This document shows, piece after piece, positions 8,313-19,174 of a stretch of 64,000 nucleotides of DNA (positions are counted from its first letter, which is position 1; each line of letters opens with the position of its first letter). The notes beneath the pieces were generated by a model. That model did no database searches and was not told the DNA's origin. It worked only from the letters and a program-made list of their open reading frames with translations. Source of the stretch: Solimonas marina (GTDB lineage Bacteria > Pseudomonadota > Gammaproteobacteria > Nevskiales > Nevskiaceae); contig NZ_JAAVXB010000017.1 in NCBI RefSeq assembly GCF_012241385.1, forward strand, positions 1 to 64,000, read 5' to 3'. A program made the position numbers and the translations under genes.

Positions 8313-9167
8313 ATGCTGCCGATCATCGGTTCCATCGTCGTCATTCTGAGCGTGATCGGCGGCTACATCGCCTCGCACGGTCATCTGGGCGCGCTGTGGC
8401 AGCCGTTCGAGCTGGTCATCATCGGTGGCGCGGCGCTCGGCGCGTTTCTGGCGTCCAACACCGGTGAGGTCGTCAAGGAAACGTTCAAAAGCTGCCTGTC
8501 GATCCTCAAGGGGCCGAAGTACGGCAAGGCGCAGTACCTGTCGATCCTCTCTTTGCTCTACGACGTGCTCAGCAAGATGCGCAAGTCGGGCGTCATGTCG
8601 CTGGAGGATGATGTCGAAAACCCCGGCAACAGCGAACTATTCAAGAAGTACCCGGAAATCGTCACCGACCATCACCTGCTGGAATTCATGACCGACTGTC
8701 TGCGGCTGATGATCGGCGGCAACATCAATCCGCACGAGCTGGAGCCGCTGCTGGAGCTGGAGCTGGAGACGCATCATCACGCGGCGCTGGCCCCGGCGCA
8801 TGCCTTGCAGAAAGTGGCCGATGGTCTGCCGGGTTTCGGCATCGTCGCCGCGGTGCTCGGCATCGTCATCACCATGGGGGCGCTCGACGGTCCGGTCAAC
8901 GAGATCGGCGCCCATGTCGCCGCTGCGCTGGTCGGTACCTTCCTCGGTATTCTGCTGGCCTACGGATTCGTCGGCCCGCTGGCCGCGGCGGTCGAGGCGC
9001 GCGCCAACGAAGACAGCCGAGCCTTCGAATGCGTGAAGGCCGCGCTGCTCGCCAGTCTGCGTGGCTACAACCCTATCGTCGCTGTCGAATTCGCGCGCAA
9101 GTCGCTGAACTCGAAGATGCGTCCGGCGTACACGGCGCTCGAAACCCACCTGAAGGGCAACCGGTAA
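8313..9167 (+). CDS. motA: MotA, flagellar stator subunit
   Basis: A 284-residue inner-membrane protein with four hydrophobic segments (about 1-20, 32-50, 167-190, 200-222) and the large cytoplasmic loop between the second and third, as in MotA. The conserved segment LPGFGIVAAVLGIVITMG precedes the third helix. MotA with MotB forms the proton channel that turns the flagellum, and the loop contacts FliG. The next gene is motB, six bases away; no other flagellar genes are in view, which is usual for a free-standing motAB pair. Confidence 0.95.
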   Translation: MLPIIGSIVVILSVIGGYIASHGHLGALWQPFELVIIGGAALGAFLASNTGEVVKETFKSCLSILKGPKYGKAQYLSILSLLYDVLSKMRKSGVMSLEDDVENPGNSELFKKYPEIVTDHHLLEFMTDCLRLMIGGNINPHELEPLLELELETHHHAALAPAHALQKVADGLPGFGIVAAVLGIVITMGALDGPVNEIGAHVAAALVGTFLGILLAYGFVGPLAAAVEARANEDSRAFECVKAALLASLRGYNPIVAVEFARKSLNSKMRPAYTALETHLKGNR

Positions 9168-9173
9168 CGCGCC

Positions 9174-10196
9174 GTGGCCAACGAAAGTGCGGAAATCATC
9201 ATCCGCCGCGTCAAGAAGGTTCAGGGCGGCGGGCATCACGGTGGTGCGTGGAAGGTGGCGTACGCCGATTTCGTGACGGCGATGATGGCGTTCTTCATGG
9301 TGATGTGGATTGTCGGCATCAGTGACAAGCAGCAGCGCGCGGCGATCTCCGACTACTTCAACAATCCGAGCGCGACCATCGGCACCGCGCAGCAGCCGGC
9401 GGCGGGCGCCAATGGCCCGGGCGGGCCGTCCAGCTCGGTCATCCAGCTCAATGGCTCGATGAACCGGCCGATGATGGACGACGTCGTGCAGCGCGAGAAG
9501 CTGCCGCCGTCCAGCCCCGAGGAAGCGCGCAAGGTCGCGCAGGAGCAAGACCGCAAGCGCCTCGAAGCGCTGCGCGTCGAATTGATGAAGGCGATCAGCC
9601 AGAGCCAGGCGCTGGAACCGTTCAAGGATCAACTGCTGCTCGACATCACCAAGGAAGGGCTGCGCATCCAGATCGTCGACAAGCAGAATCGGCCGATGTT
9701 CGATCTTGGCGGCGCGTCGCTGAAGTCATATACGACGACGATCCTTGCCGAGCTCGCGAAGTTCATCGACACGGTGCCCAACCACATCAGCATCACCGGC
9801 CACACCGACACCACGCAGTACGGCAACGACGGCGGCTATACCAACTGGGAGTTGTCGACCGACCGTGCCAATGCCGCACGGCGCGCGCTGATCGCCGGTG
9901 GCATGCAGGCCGACAAGATCGATCGCATCGTCGGTCTGGCGTCGACCGTGTTGTTCGACAAGCAGCACCCGGACAATCCGATCAACCGCCGTATCAGCAT
10001 CATCGTCATGAATCAGGACACCGAAGCCGATCGCCGCAACGAGGCGGCGGCGGTCAGCGACGTGCCGACGCCGGCCGACGGTGTGGTCGCCGCGACCGGC
10101 GATGGGGCTGCGACCGTCGGCGAGGCGCCAGCAAGTGTCCCGGCTGCTGCGCCGGCCGCCGCAACGGCCGCGGCGGTGCGCGCATCGTCGCCCTGA
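9174..10196 (+). CDS. motB: MotB, flagellar stator subunit with peptidoglycan-binding domain
   Basis: A 340-residue partner of MotA starting at a GTG six bases after the motA stop. The single transmembrane helix begins near residue 30 (YADFVTAMMAFFMVMWIVG) and carries Asp32, the proton-accepting residue at the same number as in E. coli MotB. An OmpA-like peptidoglycan-binding domain spans about 190-290 (ITGHTDTTQYGN, TDRANAARRALIAGG, NPINRRISIIVM). The last 50 residues are Ala/Pro-rich and low in complexity. It is translated with motA as a stator operon. Confidence 0.95.
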   Translation: MANESAEIIIRRVKKVQGGGHHGGAWKVAYADFVTAMMAFFMVMWIVGISDKQQRAAISDYFNNPSATIGTAQQPAAGANGPGGPSSSVIQLNGSMNRPMMDDVVQREKLPPSSPEEARKVAQEQDRKRLEALRVELMKAISQSQALEPFKDQLLLDITKEGLRIQIVDKQNRPMFDLGGASLKSYTTTILAELAKFIDTVPNHISITGHTDTTQYGNDGGYTNWELSTDRANAARRALIAGGMQADKIDRIVGLASTVLFDKQHPDNPINRRISIIVMNQDTEADRRNEAAAVSDVPTPADGVVAATGDGAATVGEAPASVPAAAPAAATAAAVRASSP

Positions 10197-10203
10197 GCGA
10201 CGC

Positions 10204-10208
<5 letters not shown>
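10192..10208. terminator. Small palindrome holding both stop codons of convergent motB and uup
   Basis: CCTGAGCG-A-CGCTCAGG (10192-10208) contains the motB TGA and, on the other strand, the uup TGA. It would form a compact hairpin in either transcript. No T-run follows, so a terminator role is tentative. Confidence 0.35.
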
Positions 10209-12081
<1,873 letters not shown>

Positions 12082-12205
12082 GTGGGGTTCCAGGAGGGGC
12101 GGCAACGGGGCGGCAATTCTAAAGGCTGACGGCGGTGCGCCGCTTGGCGCTGCGGGCGCGGTGCTATCGTCGGGCGTCCGTGCACGGACCGCCGAAGGAG
12201 GCTGG

Positions 12206-12370
12206 ATGCGCGTCACGCGAGGGTTCAAAGGCAACAAGGCCTCGCTGCCGAGCAAGCCGTGCGCGGTTTGCGGTCGGCCCATGAGCTGGCGCCGGACCTG
12301 GGCGAAGAACTGGGACGATGTGCGCTATTGCTCTGAAGCGTGCCGCCGCCGCCGGGCCAAGGCGCCGTGA
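12206..12370 (+). CDS. DUF2256 zinc-ribbon-like small protein
   Basis: A 54-residue basic protein with an AAGGAGG ribosome-binding site. It contains a CxxC pair (PCAVCGRPMSWRR) and a second cysteine pair (YCSEACRRRR), the DUF2256 pattern. Genes for DUF2256 proteins are often next to genes of the photolyase/cryptochrome-related family, and here the next gene overlaps its stop (GTGA) and is a remnant of that family. The function is unknown; the four cysteines suggest a metal site. Confidence 0.85.
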   Translation: MRVTRGFKGNKASLPSKPCAVCGRPMSWRRTWAKNWDDVRYCSEACRRRRAKAP

Positions 12371-12627
12371 GCCTGCGCCATCTGGTCGTCGTCCTTGGCG
12401 ACCAACTCGACCTGCAGGCCAGCGCGTTCGACGGTTTCGACGCCGAACGCGACGCGGTCTGGATGGCGGAGGTGGCCGAGGAATCGACGCATGTCTGGTT
12501 GAGCAAGCCGCATATCGCCAGCGGCCGCTATATCGAGCGCATGAGCGCCGGCAGCCTGTGCGCGCAGTGCCGCTTCCGGCCCGCCGAGCGGGCCGCGGCG
12601 ATCCGCAGCGGGGCGCTGAAACGCTGA
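12367..12627 (+). pseudogene. Internally deleted remnant of a photolyase-related (FeS-BCP / PhrB-like) gene
   Basis: An 86-codon frame beginning at GTG 12367 that overlaps the DUF2256 stop. Residues 1-43 (SLRHLVVVLGDQLDLQASAF ... DAVWMAEVAEESTHVW) match the start of the deoxyribodipyrimidine photolyase-related family, normally about 500 residues. The next residues, LSKPHIASGRYIERMS and a cysteine pair, correspond to the region near the family's C-terminus that helps bind the Fe-S cluster. Roughly 350-400 central residues, including the FAD-binding part, are missing, and the end is cut short. It cannot be an active photolyase. The in-frame join leaves open a residual small protein, but decay is the simpler reading. 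Confidence 0.7.
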
Positions 12628-12761
12628 GTCGCCGATGACGCAAGATTCACGGTGCGTCTCTGGGGGTTTTCACTTATTATCTCGCGCGCTTTTTTTCTAG
12701 AATTTGTGCCGCTTTCTCATAGCCGCAGCTTTTTTCCAGCCACCCGACGGGGATTTCAACC

Positions 12762-13943
12762 GTGGAACTGTCTCTCGCGCAGCGTGTCGGCCGTATCAAG
12801 CCGTCACCGACGCTCGCCGTTACCGCCAAGGCCGCCGAACTCAAGGCCCTGGGCAAGGATGTTTACTCGCTGTCCGCGGGTGAACCCGATTTCGACACGC
12901 CTCAGCACATCAAGGATGCGGCGATCGAGGCGATCAACAAGGGCGTGACGAAGTACACGGCCGTCGGCGGCACGCCGGCGATGAAGAAGGCGATCATCGA
13001 CAAGATGCAGCGCGACAACGCGCTGGAGTACAAGCCGAACCAGATCGTCGCCACCACCGGTGGCAAGCAGGCCTGCTTCAATCTCTGCCAGGCGGTGCTC
13101 AATGCCACCGACGAGGTGCTGATCCCGGCGCCGTTCTGGGTTTCGTACCCGGACATGGTGTTGCTGGCCGACGCCACGCCGGTGTTCATGTACACGACCG
13201 CCGAGACCCGCTTCAAGATCACGCCGGAGCAGTTGGAGCGCGCCATCACGCCACGCACCAAGATGCTGTGGCTGAACTCGCCGTCGAACCCGTCCGGCAT
13301 GGCCTACACCAAGGCCGAGCTGGCGGCGCTGGGTGAGGTGCTGCTCAAGCACCCGCAGATCGTCATCGCCAGCGACGACATGTACGAGAAGATCATGTGG
13401 ACCGGCGAGCCGTACGCCAACATCGTCAACGCCTGCCCTGCGTTGTACGACCGCACGGTGATCATCCACGCGGTGTCGAAGACCTATTCGATGACCGGCT
13501 GGCGTCTTGGTTGGGCGGCCGGCCCGGCGCCGATCATCAAGGCGATGGCCGACATCCAGTCGCAGCAGACGTCGAACCCGAACTCGATCGCGCAGGTCGC
13601 CGCTGCGGCGGCGCTGAACGGCGACCAGGGCTGCGTCGCGACCATGGTCGAAGCGTTCAAGGCGCGTCATGACCGCCTGGTCGCCGATCTCAACACGGTG
13701 GCGGGCGTGAAGTGCCTGCCGGTCGACGGCACGTTCTACGTGTTCCCGAACGTCGAGGGCCTGATGGCCAAGCTCGGCGCCAAGGACGATCTGGAACTGT
13801 CGGAAATGCTGCTGCAGAAGGCACTGGTCGCCGTCGTGCCGGGTTCGGCCTTCGGTTCGCCGGGTCACATCCGGCTGTCGTTCGCGACCAGCGACAAGGT
13901 TCTGCAGGGCAGCGTCGAGCGCATCAAGGCACTCGCCGGCTGA
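12762..13943 (+). CDS. Class I aspartate aminotransferase (AAT-Ib type)
   Basis: A 393-residue PLP enzyme of fold type I. The N-terminus reads LAQRVGRIKPSPTLAVTAKA; the PLP-lysine lies in SKTYSMTGWRLG (about residue 240), with the PLP phosphate and ring contacts in NSPSNPSG and SDDMYEKI, and the substrate arginine near the C-terminus in IRLSFA. The prokaryotic AAT-Ib subgroup converts aspartate and 2-oxoglutarate to oxaloacetate and glutamate, some members accepting prephenate. It is a single gene. A TAGAAT box at 12698-12703 may be its -10, without a good -35. Confidence 0.9.
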   Translation: MELSLAQRVGRIKPSPTLAVTAKAAELKALGKDVYSLSAGEPDFDTPQHIKDAAIEAINKGVTKYTAVGGTPAMKKAIIDKMQRDNALEYKPNQIVATTGGKQACFNLCQAVLNATDEVLIPAPFWVSYPDMVLLADATPVFMYTTAETRFKITPEQLERAITPRTKMLWLNSPSNPSGMAYTKAELAALGEVLLKHPQIVIASDDMYEKIMWTGEPYANIVNACPALYDRTVIIHAVSKTYSMTGWRLGWAAGPAPIIKAMADIQSQQTSNPNSIAQVAAAAALNGDQGCVATMVEAFKARHDRLVADLNTVAGVKCLPVDGTFYVFPNVEGLMAKLGAKDDLELSEMLLQKALVAVVPGSAFGSPGHIRLSFATSDKVLQGSVERIKALAG

Positions 13944-14009
13944 CCCCGTCGGGCGCACGGGCGGCAACGACCGTCCGTGCGCCCGTCAGCACCTTTTGCG
14001 ATTCGGGCA

Positions 14010-14038
14010 TTGCATCACGCGGACGGCCTGACTAGAAT
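14010..14038 (+). promoter_or_regulatory. Sigma-70 promoter of tRNA-Asn
   Basis: TTGCAT (14010-14015) and TAGAAT (14033-14038) are separated by exactly 17 bases, and the tRNA begins 16 bases further on. This is a strong match for a stable-RNA promoter. Confidence 0.75.
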
Positions 14039-14053
14039 TCGCACCCCTGCTGT

Positions 14054-14129
<76 letters not shown>

Positions 14130-14143
14130 CTTTTCAAAGCCAG

Positions 14144-14172
14144 TAGCCGCCTTGTGCGGCTATTGTCTTTTC
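14144..14172 (+). terminator. Rho-independent terminator of tRNA-Asn
   Basis: TAGCCGC (14144-14150), loop CTTGT, GCGGCTA (14156-14162), then TTGTCTTTTCT. Confidence 0.8.
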
Positions 14173-14205
14173 TGGGGCCGGAAAAGAAGTCTTTACGTCC
14201 TGCTC

Positions 14206-15105
14206 ATGCACGCCGAACCCGCCACGCGCGGCGCCCGTCTGCCGGCGCCCGACCTGCTGCTGATCGCCATCACCGCGGTCTGGGGCGGCACGTTCATCGT
14301 CGTCAAGACGGCGATGCAGTGGAGCGGCGCCTTCACCTTCGTCGGTCTGCGTTTCGGGCTGGCGGCAGTGCTGTTCGGTCTGGCCTGCCGGCGGATGCTG
14401 CGCGGCTTTTCGCGCGACGAACTGCGCGGCGGCATCGCCATCGGCGTCGCGGTCTTTCTCGGCTACAGCCTGCAGACCCTGGGCCTGCGCGAGATTTCCA
14501 GTAGCGAATCCGGCTTCTATACGGCGCTGTACGTGCCGATGGTGCCCTTGCTGCAGATCGCTCTGTTCCGTGTGCTGCCACGGGCGATGGCCTGGGTGGG
14601 CATCGTCATGGCGACGGCCGGCATGGTGCTGCTGTCGAATCCGCGCGCCGGCCTGCTGGCGATCGACCATGGCGCGCTGCTGACCATGATCGGCGCGCTG
14701 GCCATGGCCTTCGAGATCCTGCTGATCGGCCGCTACGCGGTGCGCTGCAATGTGCAGCGTCTGGCGTTCGTGCAGTTGGCCACGGTCGGCGTGCTCGGTC
14801 TGGGGGCGGCGCTGCTGCGTGGCGAGCCGATGCCGCAGTTCACCGGCGGCTATGTCGCCTGCGTACTGGCGATGGCGTTGGTCAGCGCGTTCATCCAGTT
14901 CGGCATCACTTGGGCGCAGCGCACGGTGCCGGCGACGCGTGCGACTGTCATTTATGCGCTGGAGCCGGTCTGGGCGGCGCTGGTCGGTGTGTTCGTTGGC
15001 GACCGTCTCGGTTGGCTGGGGTTCATCGGCGGTGCGCTAATCGTGCTCAGTGTGATCGTCACCGAGCTGCGCTGGCCGAAGCGTCGCGCCGACGTCGCAG
15101 CCTGA
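14206..15105 (+). CDS. EamA-family (drug/metabolite) transporter
   Basis: A 299-residue inner-membrane protein with ten hydrophobic segments arranged as two EamA repeats (about 15-145 and 155-290). The first repeat opens with ITAVWGGTFIVVKTAM, the family's usual WGxxF start. Members export amino acids, metabolites or drugs; the substrate is not predictable. The ATG at 14206 gives the expected short N-terminus; a TTG-started frame further upstream would run into the tRNA terminator. The gene is single, between tRNA-Asn and an mscS-like gene. Confidence 0.85.
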   Translation: MHAEPATRGARLPAPDLLLIAITAVWGGTFIVVKTAMQWSGAFTFVGLRFGLAAVLFGLACRRMLRGFSRDELRGGIAIGVAVFLGYSLQTLGLREISSSESGFYTALYVPMVPLLQIALFRVLPRAMAWVGIVMATAGMVLLSNPRAGLLAIDHGALLTMIGALAMAFEILLIGRYAVRCNVQRLAFVQLATVGVLGLGAALLRGEPMPQFTGGYVACVLAMALVSAFIQFGITWAQRTVPATRATVIYALEPVWAALVGVFVGDRLGWLGFIGGALIVLSVIVTELRWPKRRADVAA

Positions 15106-15176
15106 TCCGCAAGCCCCGGCACGCGTCCTGCTAAACATAGCGGGGCCTGGCGACCGACCCGAGCAAGGAGTTTTGC

Positions 15177-16319
15177 ATGCACGAACTGTGGGCGCGCCTG
15201 CGCGTCGATCTGCCCGATTGGGTCTGGACCGCGCTGGCGATCTGCGCTGCGCTGCTGCTGGTGATTCTCGGCATGCGCTTGTTGCGCATGGCGCTGCTGC
15301 GCGCGACCCGGCCGGAGTCGGTGACGGGCCTGATCGTGCGTCGCACGCACACGCCGCTGACGGTGGTGGTGCTGCTGGCGGTACTCAACATCGTCTGGCA
15401 GGCAGCGCCGGACACGACGGACATTGCCGGCGTCGGCCGACGCATCGCGATCGTGATCTGGATCGGCTCGCTGACCTGGCTGCTGCTGCGCTGCGTGGCG
15501 GTCGGCGGCGAGGCGGTCATCCACGTCAATCCGTACGCCAGCGGTAGCGACGATGTGCGCGGCCGCGCGCGGCTGACGCAGGCGCGGGTGCTGACCCGAC
15601 TGCTGTATCTGTTGGTGCTGGTGCTCGGCGTGGCGCTGGCGCTGCTGACCTTCCCGAGCGTGCGCCAGGTCGGCGCCAGCCTGCTGGCGTCGGCCGGTAT
15701 CGCCGGTCTGGCCTTCGGCCTCGCCGCCAAGCCGGTGCTGGGCAATCTGCTGGCCGGCATGCAGCTGGCGATCACGCAGCCGATCCGCCTCGACGATGTG
15801 CTGATCGTCGAAGGCGAGTGGGGCCGTGTCGAGGAAATCACCGGCACCTATGTCGTCATCGCGATCTGGGACCAGCGCCGGCTGATCGTGCCGCTGCAGT
15901 ACTTCATCGAAAAGCCGTTCCAGAACTGGACGCGCAGCAGCTCGCAGATTCTCGGTACGGTGATGCTGTGGGTCGACTACCGCCTGCCGGTCGAGCCGAT
16001 CCGTGAGGAGACGCAGCGCCTCTGCGCGCTCGACGGCGACTGGGACGGCCGTCTGGCGATCGTCCAGGTCACCGACACGACGCCGGCGGCGATGCAGCTG
16101 CGCGTCCTGCTGTCGTCGGCCGACTCGGGCCGCAACTTCGATCTGCGCTGCCGTGTTCGCGAGGGCCTGATCGCCTACATCGCCCGCGAGTATCCGCTGT
16201 ATCTGCCGCATACCCGCGCCGAGCTGATGGACGAGGCGCCGCCGAAGCTGTTGCCGCAATCGGCGATGGCGCCGAGCGAGCAGGTCTCGTCGCCGTCGCC
16301 GACCCAGCCGCAGCGGTGA
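15177..16319 (+). CDS. MscS-family mechanosensitive channel
   Basis: A 380-residue membrane protein with four predicted helices (about 18-36, 60-78, 90-108, 143-165) and then the pore helix and beta domain. The pore segment VGASLLASAGIAGLAFGLAA and the following KPVLGNLLAGMQLAITQPI are the MscS signature, with the beta domain from about residue 205 (VEEITGTYVVIAIWDQRRL). These channels open on hypo-osmotic shock. The C-terminal 30 residues are Pro/Ser-rich. A GGAG ribosome-binding site precedes ATG 15177. It is monocistronic. Confidence 0.9.
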   Translation: MHELWARLRVDLPDWVWTALAICAALLLVILGMRLLRMALLRATRPESVTGLIVRRTHTPLTVVVLLAVLNIVWQAAPDTTDIAGVGRRIAIVIWIGSLTWLLLRCVAVGGEAVIHVNPYASGSDDVRGRARLTQARVLTRLLYLLVLVLGVALALLTFPSVRQVGASLLASAGIAGLAFGLAAKPVLGNLLAGMQLAITQPIRLDDVLIVEGEWGRVEEITGTYVVIAIWDQRRLIVPLQYFIEKPFQNWTRSSSQILGTVMLWVDYRLPVEPIREETQRLCALDGDWDGRLAIVQVTDTTPAAMQLRVLLSSADSGRNFDLRCRVREGLIAYIAREYPLYLPHTRAELMDEAPPKLLPQSAMAPSEQVSSPSPTQPQR

Positions 16320-16323
16320 GCGC

Positions 16324-16554
16324 TTAAAGACTGCCGCGCGCGATCCAGCCGTTGGCGTCGTTGTCGTTGGCGGCAGCGCCGAGCAGATCGCCGGGGGTGC
16401 GCAGCACGCGGAAGTTGCGGTCGTACTGCTGCTGCTCCCAGGCCAGCAACGGGCGAGGCCGGCGGCGCAGCGCGTCGAGGGTCTGGTCGTGGGCGGACTG
16501 CGGGTCGTTCTGCGGAACGAGCGCGTCCGCAGCCAGCGTGTCGGTGTGATTCAT
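16324..16554 (-). CDS. Small hypothetical protein
   Basis: A 76-residue soluble product, MNHTDTLAADALVPQNDPQS, with a central basic tract (LDALRRRPRP) and a C-terminal ANDNDANGW segment. I recognise no family. It is convergent with the mscS-like gene, four bases apart, and codon use matches the neighbours. No membrane segment or signal peptide is visible. The N-terminal half looks disordered. Confidence 0.5.
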   Translation of the reverse strand: MNHTDTLAADALVPQNDPQSAHDQTLDALRRRPRPLLAWEQQQYDRNFRVLRTPGDLLGAAANDNDANGWIARGSL

Positions 16555-16769
16555 GATCGGGTTTCCTGTGTCGATGAAGGGGGCGCCGCCGCGTCCTTGT
16601 GCAGCGTTGCGGGTCGTTGATTGGATGCACGTCACCCGGCAAAAGGTTGCAATGCGCTGATCGACGCTGCCGTCGAGTTCAGCGATGCGACAGCCGGGTT
16701 GCGCTTTGCTGATTGCTAAAGCCGGTGGCAAGGATGCCGCCGGTCGTTGCACGCCTAGGGAGGACAGGC

Positions 16770-17930
16770 ATGCTGGATGGGCGCCACGTCGATCCGACGC
16801 CGGACATGGAATGGCCCCGGCGCGGTCTGCGGACCACACTGGACCTGCGCAGCACGACGCTGGCGGTGCTCGCCGTGCTGGCGGTGATTGCCGCCATCAA
16901 GCTGGCGGCCGACGTGCTGGTGCCGATCGTGCTCGCGGTATCACTCAGCTATCTGCTCACGCCTCTGGTCGATCTGCTGCGGCGGCGGCTGCGCATTCCG
17001 GAGGCGGCCGGCGCGTTTCTGGTGTTGGCGGTGCTGGTGGCGGCGATCGTCGGCGGCGCCATCGCGCTGCAGCCGCACGTCAGCGACATCCTCGACAACG
17101 TGCCAAAGGCGACGCAGCGGCTCGAGAGCCTGTTGCACCGCACCGCGCTCGACAAGACCGGCGCCATTCGCAAGCTGACCGCCGCCGCCAATGCGCTCGA
17201 CGAGGCAGCCGCATCCGGCGCCGCGCCGCGCAATGACATCACCCCGGATTTGCCGGCCCCGAGCCTGCGCGCCCACCTGTGGTCGGCGGCCGGCACCACG
17301 GCCAAGGCCATCGGTCAGACCGTCGTGGTGCTGGCTTTGAGTTACTTCCTGATGGTTGCCGGGCATTCGTTCAAGCGCAAACTGGTGCGCATCAGCGGCC
17401 GGCGCCTGCACGAAAAGAAACTGACCGTGCAAATCCTCGACGAGATCGACCTGCAGATGCAGCGCTACCTGCGCATCCAGGTCGGCACCAGTGCGCTGGT
17501 CGGTGCCGGCACCGGCGTCGCGTTCGCGGCGATCGGCATGTCGAACGCGGTGCTCTGGGGCGTGGCCGCGGCGCTGCTGCACCTGATTCCGTATATCGGT
17601 TCGACGTTCATCGTCGCGCTGGCCGCGATGTTCGCCTATCTGCAGTTCAACGACGTGCAGAGCACGTTGCTGGTGGCCGGCAGTGCGCTGGCCATCGCCG
17701 GCGTCGTCGGGCTCGGCATCGTGCCGTGGCTGACCGAGCGTGTCGGCCGCATCAATGCCGTGGCGACGTTCGTCACGCTGCTGGTCTGGGACTGGCTGTG
17801 GGGCGTGCCCGGGCTGTTGCTCGGCATTCCGATCATGATGGCGGTGATGGCCATTTGCGAGCGCGTCGACGGCCTGCAGGCGGTCGCCGAATTGCTGCGC
17901 AGCGACGGGCGGCAACAGCCCCGTGGCTGA
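16770..17930 (+). CDS. AI-2E family transporter, first of a tandem pair
   Basis: A 386-residue inner-membrane protein of the AI-2E/PerM (UPF0118) family: two N-terminal helices (about 30-70), a soluble amphipathic region, then a cluster of five or six helices in the C-terminal half, including HLIPYIGSTFIVALAAM near 275. Family members export small molecules, autoinducer-2 or, in some cases, sodium. The ATG at 16770 follows a GGGAGG site; earlier starts lack one. The next gene, another member of the family, overlaps it by eight bases, so the two are translated together and may form one transporter. Confidence 0.85.
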   Translation: MLDGRHVDPTPDMEWPRRGLRTTLDLRSTTLAVLAVLAVIAAIKLAADVLVPIVLAVSLSYLLTPLVDLLRRRLRIPEAAGAFLVLAVLVAAIVGGAIALQPHVSDILDNVPKATQRLESLLHRTALDKTGAIRKLTAAANALDEAAASGAAPRNDITPDLPAPSLRAHLWSAAGTTAKAIGQTVVVLALSYFLMVAGHSFKRKLVRISGRRLHEKKLTVQILDEIDLQMQRYLRIQVGTSALVGAGTGVAFAAIGMSNAVLWGVAAALLHLIPYIGSTFIVALAAMFAYLQFNDVQSTLLVAGSALAIAGVVGLGIVPWLTERVGRINAVATFVTLLVWDWLWGVPGLLLGIPIMMAVMAICERVDGLQAVAELLRSDGRQQPRG

Positions 17931-18969
17931 GCGGCGCCGGCGCGACGCGATCGCGGTCGTCAATTACGTGGCGCTGCTCGGCCTGCTGCTGACCGCGCTG
18001 GTCTTCGTCAAGGCGATCCTGATCAGCGCCCTGATCGGTATCGGCATCGGCACGATCCTGACGCCGGCGCTGATGTGGCTGCAGCGCCGCTACCGAATTC
18101 CGCGCGTGGTCAGCGCGATCCTGCTGGTGGCGCTGATCGTCGCCGTGTTCGGCGGCATCGGCTATGTGATCTTCCTGATCGGCGAAACGCAGCTGGCGTC
18201 GCTGGTCGAGCGCATGCCGGACATCATTTCGCGGCTGCAGGCGCGAGCCGGCGGGCTGGTCGACCGCTATCCGTGGTTCGACGTTGATGGCGCGCTGTCG
18301 AACGCGCCCGGCGCAGCGAAGCTGGTCGGCGCCAAGCTGTTCCACGGCGCGTGGTCGGGCTTCGGCCTGGCCGGGGCACTGGTGTTCGCATTCGTCATCG
18401 GCCTTTATACGGCGGTCGAGGCGCGTTACTACCGCGACGCCCTGGTCGGCGCGTTCCCGCCGGCACGTCGCGCGGCGGCGACAGCATTCTTCGCCGAAGC
18501 AGCCCGCACCATTCGTCTGTGGTTCGCCGCGCAGCTGATCGACATGGCGATCATCGGCACGCTGACATCGATCGGCTTGTGGATCGTCGGCGTCGACTAC
18601 TGGCTGTTGTTCGGCGTCCTGACCGGCGTGCTCGGCATCATTCCATACGCCGGGATCGCCATCGTCGTGGTGTTCGCCAGCCTGGTGACGATGGCCTCGA
18701 ATCTGGCCCTGGTGCCGTGGCTGCTGGCGGTGTTCTTCATCACCCAGCAGATCGAAAGTCATGTCGTGCTGCCGCTGGTGATGCGCGACCGCGCCCAGTT
18801 GCCGGCGGTGCCGCTGCTGGTTTTCATGCTGGTGATGGCCAGTTGGGGCGGCTTGCTGGGCGTGCTGATGGCGCCGGCGCTGTTCGCGGTGCTGCTGCTC
18901 GCCTATCGGCGCCTGTACCTGCCGGCCCTGGAGCGCCGGCAGGCGGCGGACTCGGCCGCTGAGGGCTGA
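17923..18969 (+). CDS. AI-2E family transporter, second of a tandem pair
   Basis: A 348-residue homologue of the preceding gene, from a GTG at 17923. It has the same layout: a pair of helices at about 12-50, a cytoplasmic or periplasmic amphipathic stretch, and a C-terminal helical bundle with GIIPYAGIAIVVVFASLV near 235. Sequence identity to its neighbour is low apart from the PYxG segment, so the duplication is old or the two were brought together. The 8-base overlap suggests obligate co-expression. A terminator follows directly. Confidence 0.85.
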   Translation: MAERRRRDAIAVVNYVALLGLLLTALVFVKAILISALIGIGIGTILTPALMWLQRRYRIPRVVSAILLVALIVAVFGGIGYVIFLIGETQLASLVERMPDIISRLQARAGGLVDRYPWFDVDGALSNAPGAAKLVGAKLFHGAWSGFGLAGALVFAFVIGLYTAVEARYYRDALVGAFPPARRAAATAFFAEAARTIRLWFAAQLIDMAIIGTLTSIGLWIVGVDYWLLFGVLTGVLGIIPYAGIAIVVVFASLVTMASNLALVPWLLAVFFITQQIESHVVLPLVMRDRAQLPAVPLLVFMLVMASWGGLLGVLMAPALFAVLLLAYRRLYLPALERRQAADSAAEG

Positions 18970-18993
18970 AAAACCGCCTCCGGTCCGGTTTTT
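18969..18993 (+). terminator. Terminator of the AI-2E gene pair
   Basis: AAAAACCG (18969-18976) pairs with CGGTTTTT (18986-18993), starting at the last base of the stop codon. The A/T-rich outer arm makes it readable in both directions. Confidence 0.65.
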
Positions 18994-19174
18994 CTCCACG
19001 CATTCGACAAATTCTTCGGGATCGCGTAACGTGCGCGCCGCAGTCGTATCAAGCAGTCTCATCAGCTGGTAGCCGTCTCGAACGGCGCGAATACCCGATG
19101 CGTTCCTCTTGACCGTTTGCACCCTGCGGGCGGGTTTGCCCGATTCACCATCAACGTTTGAAAGGAATGTATCC

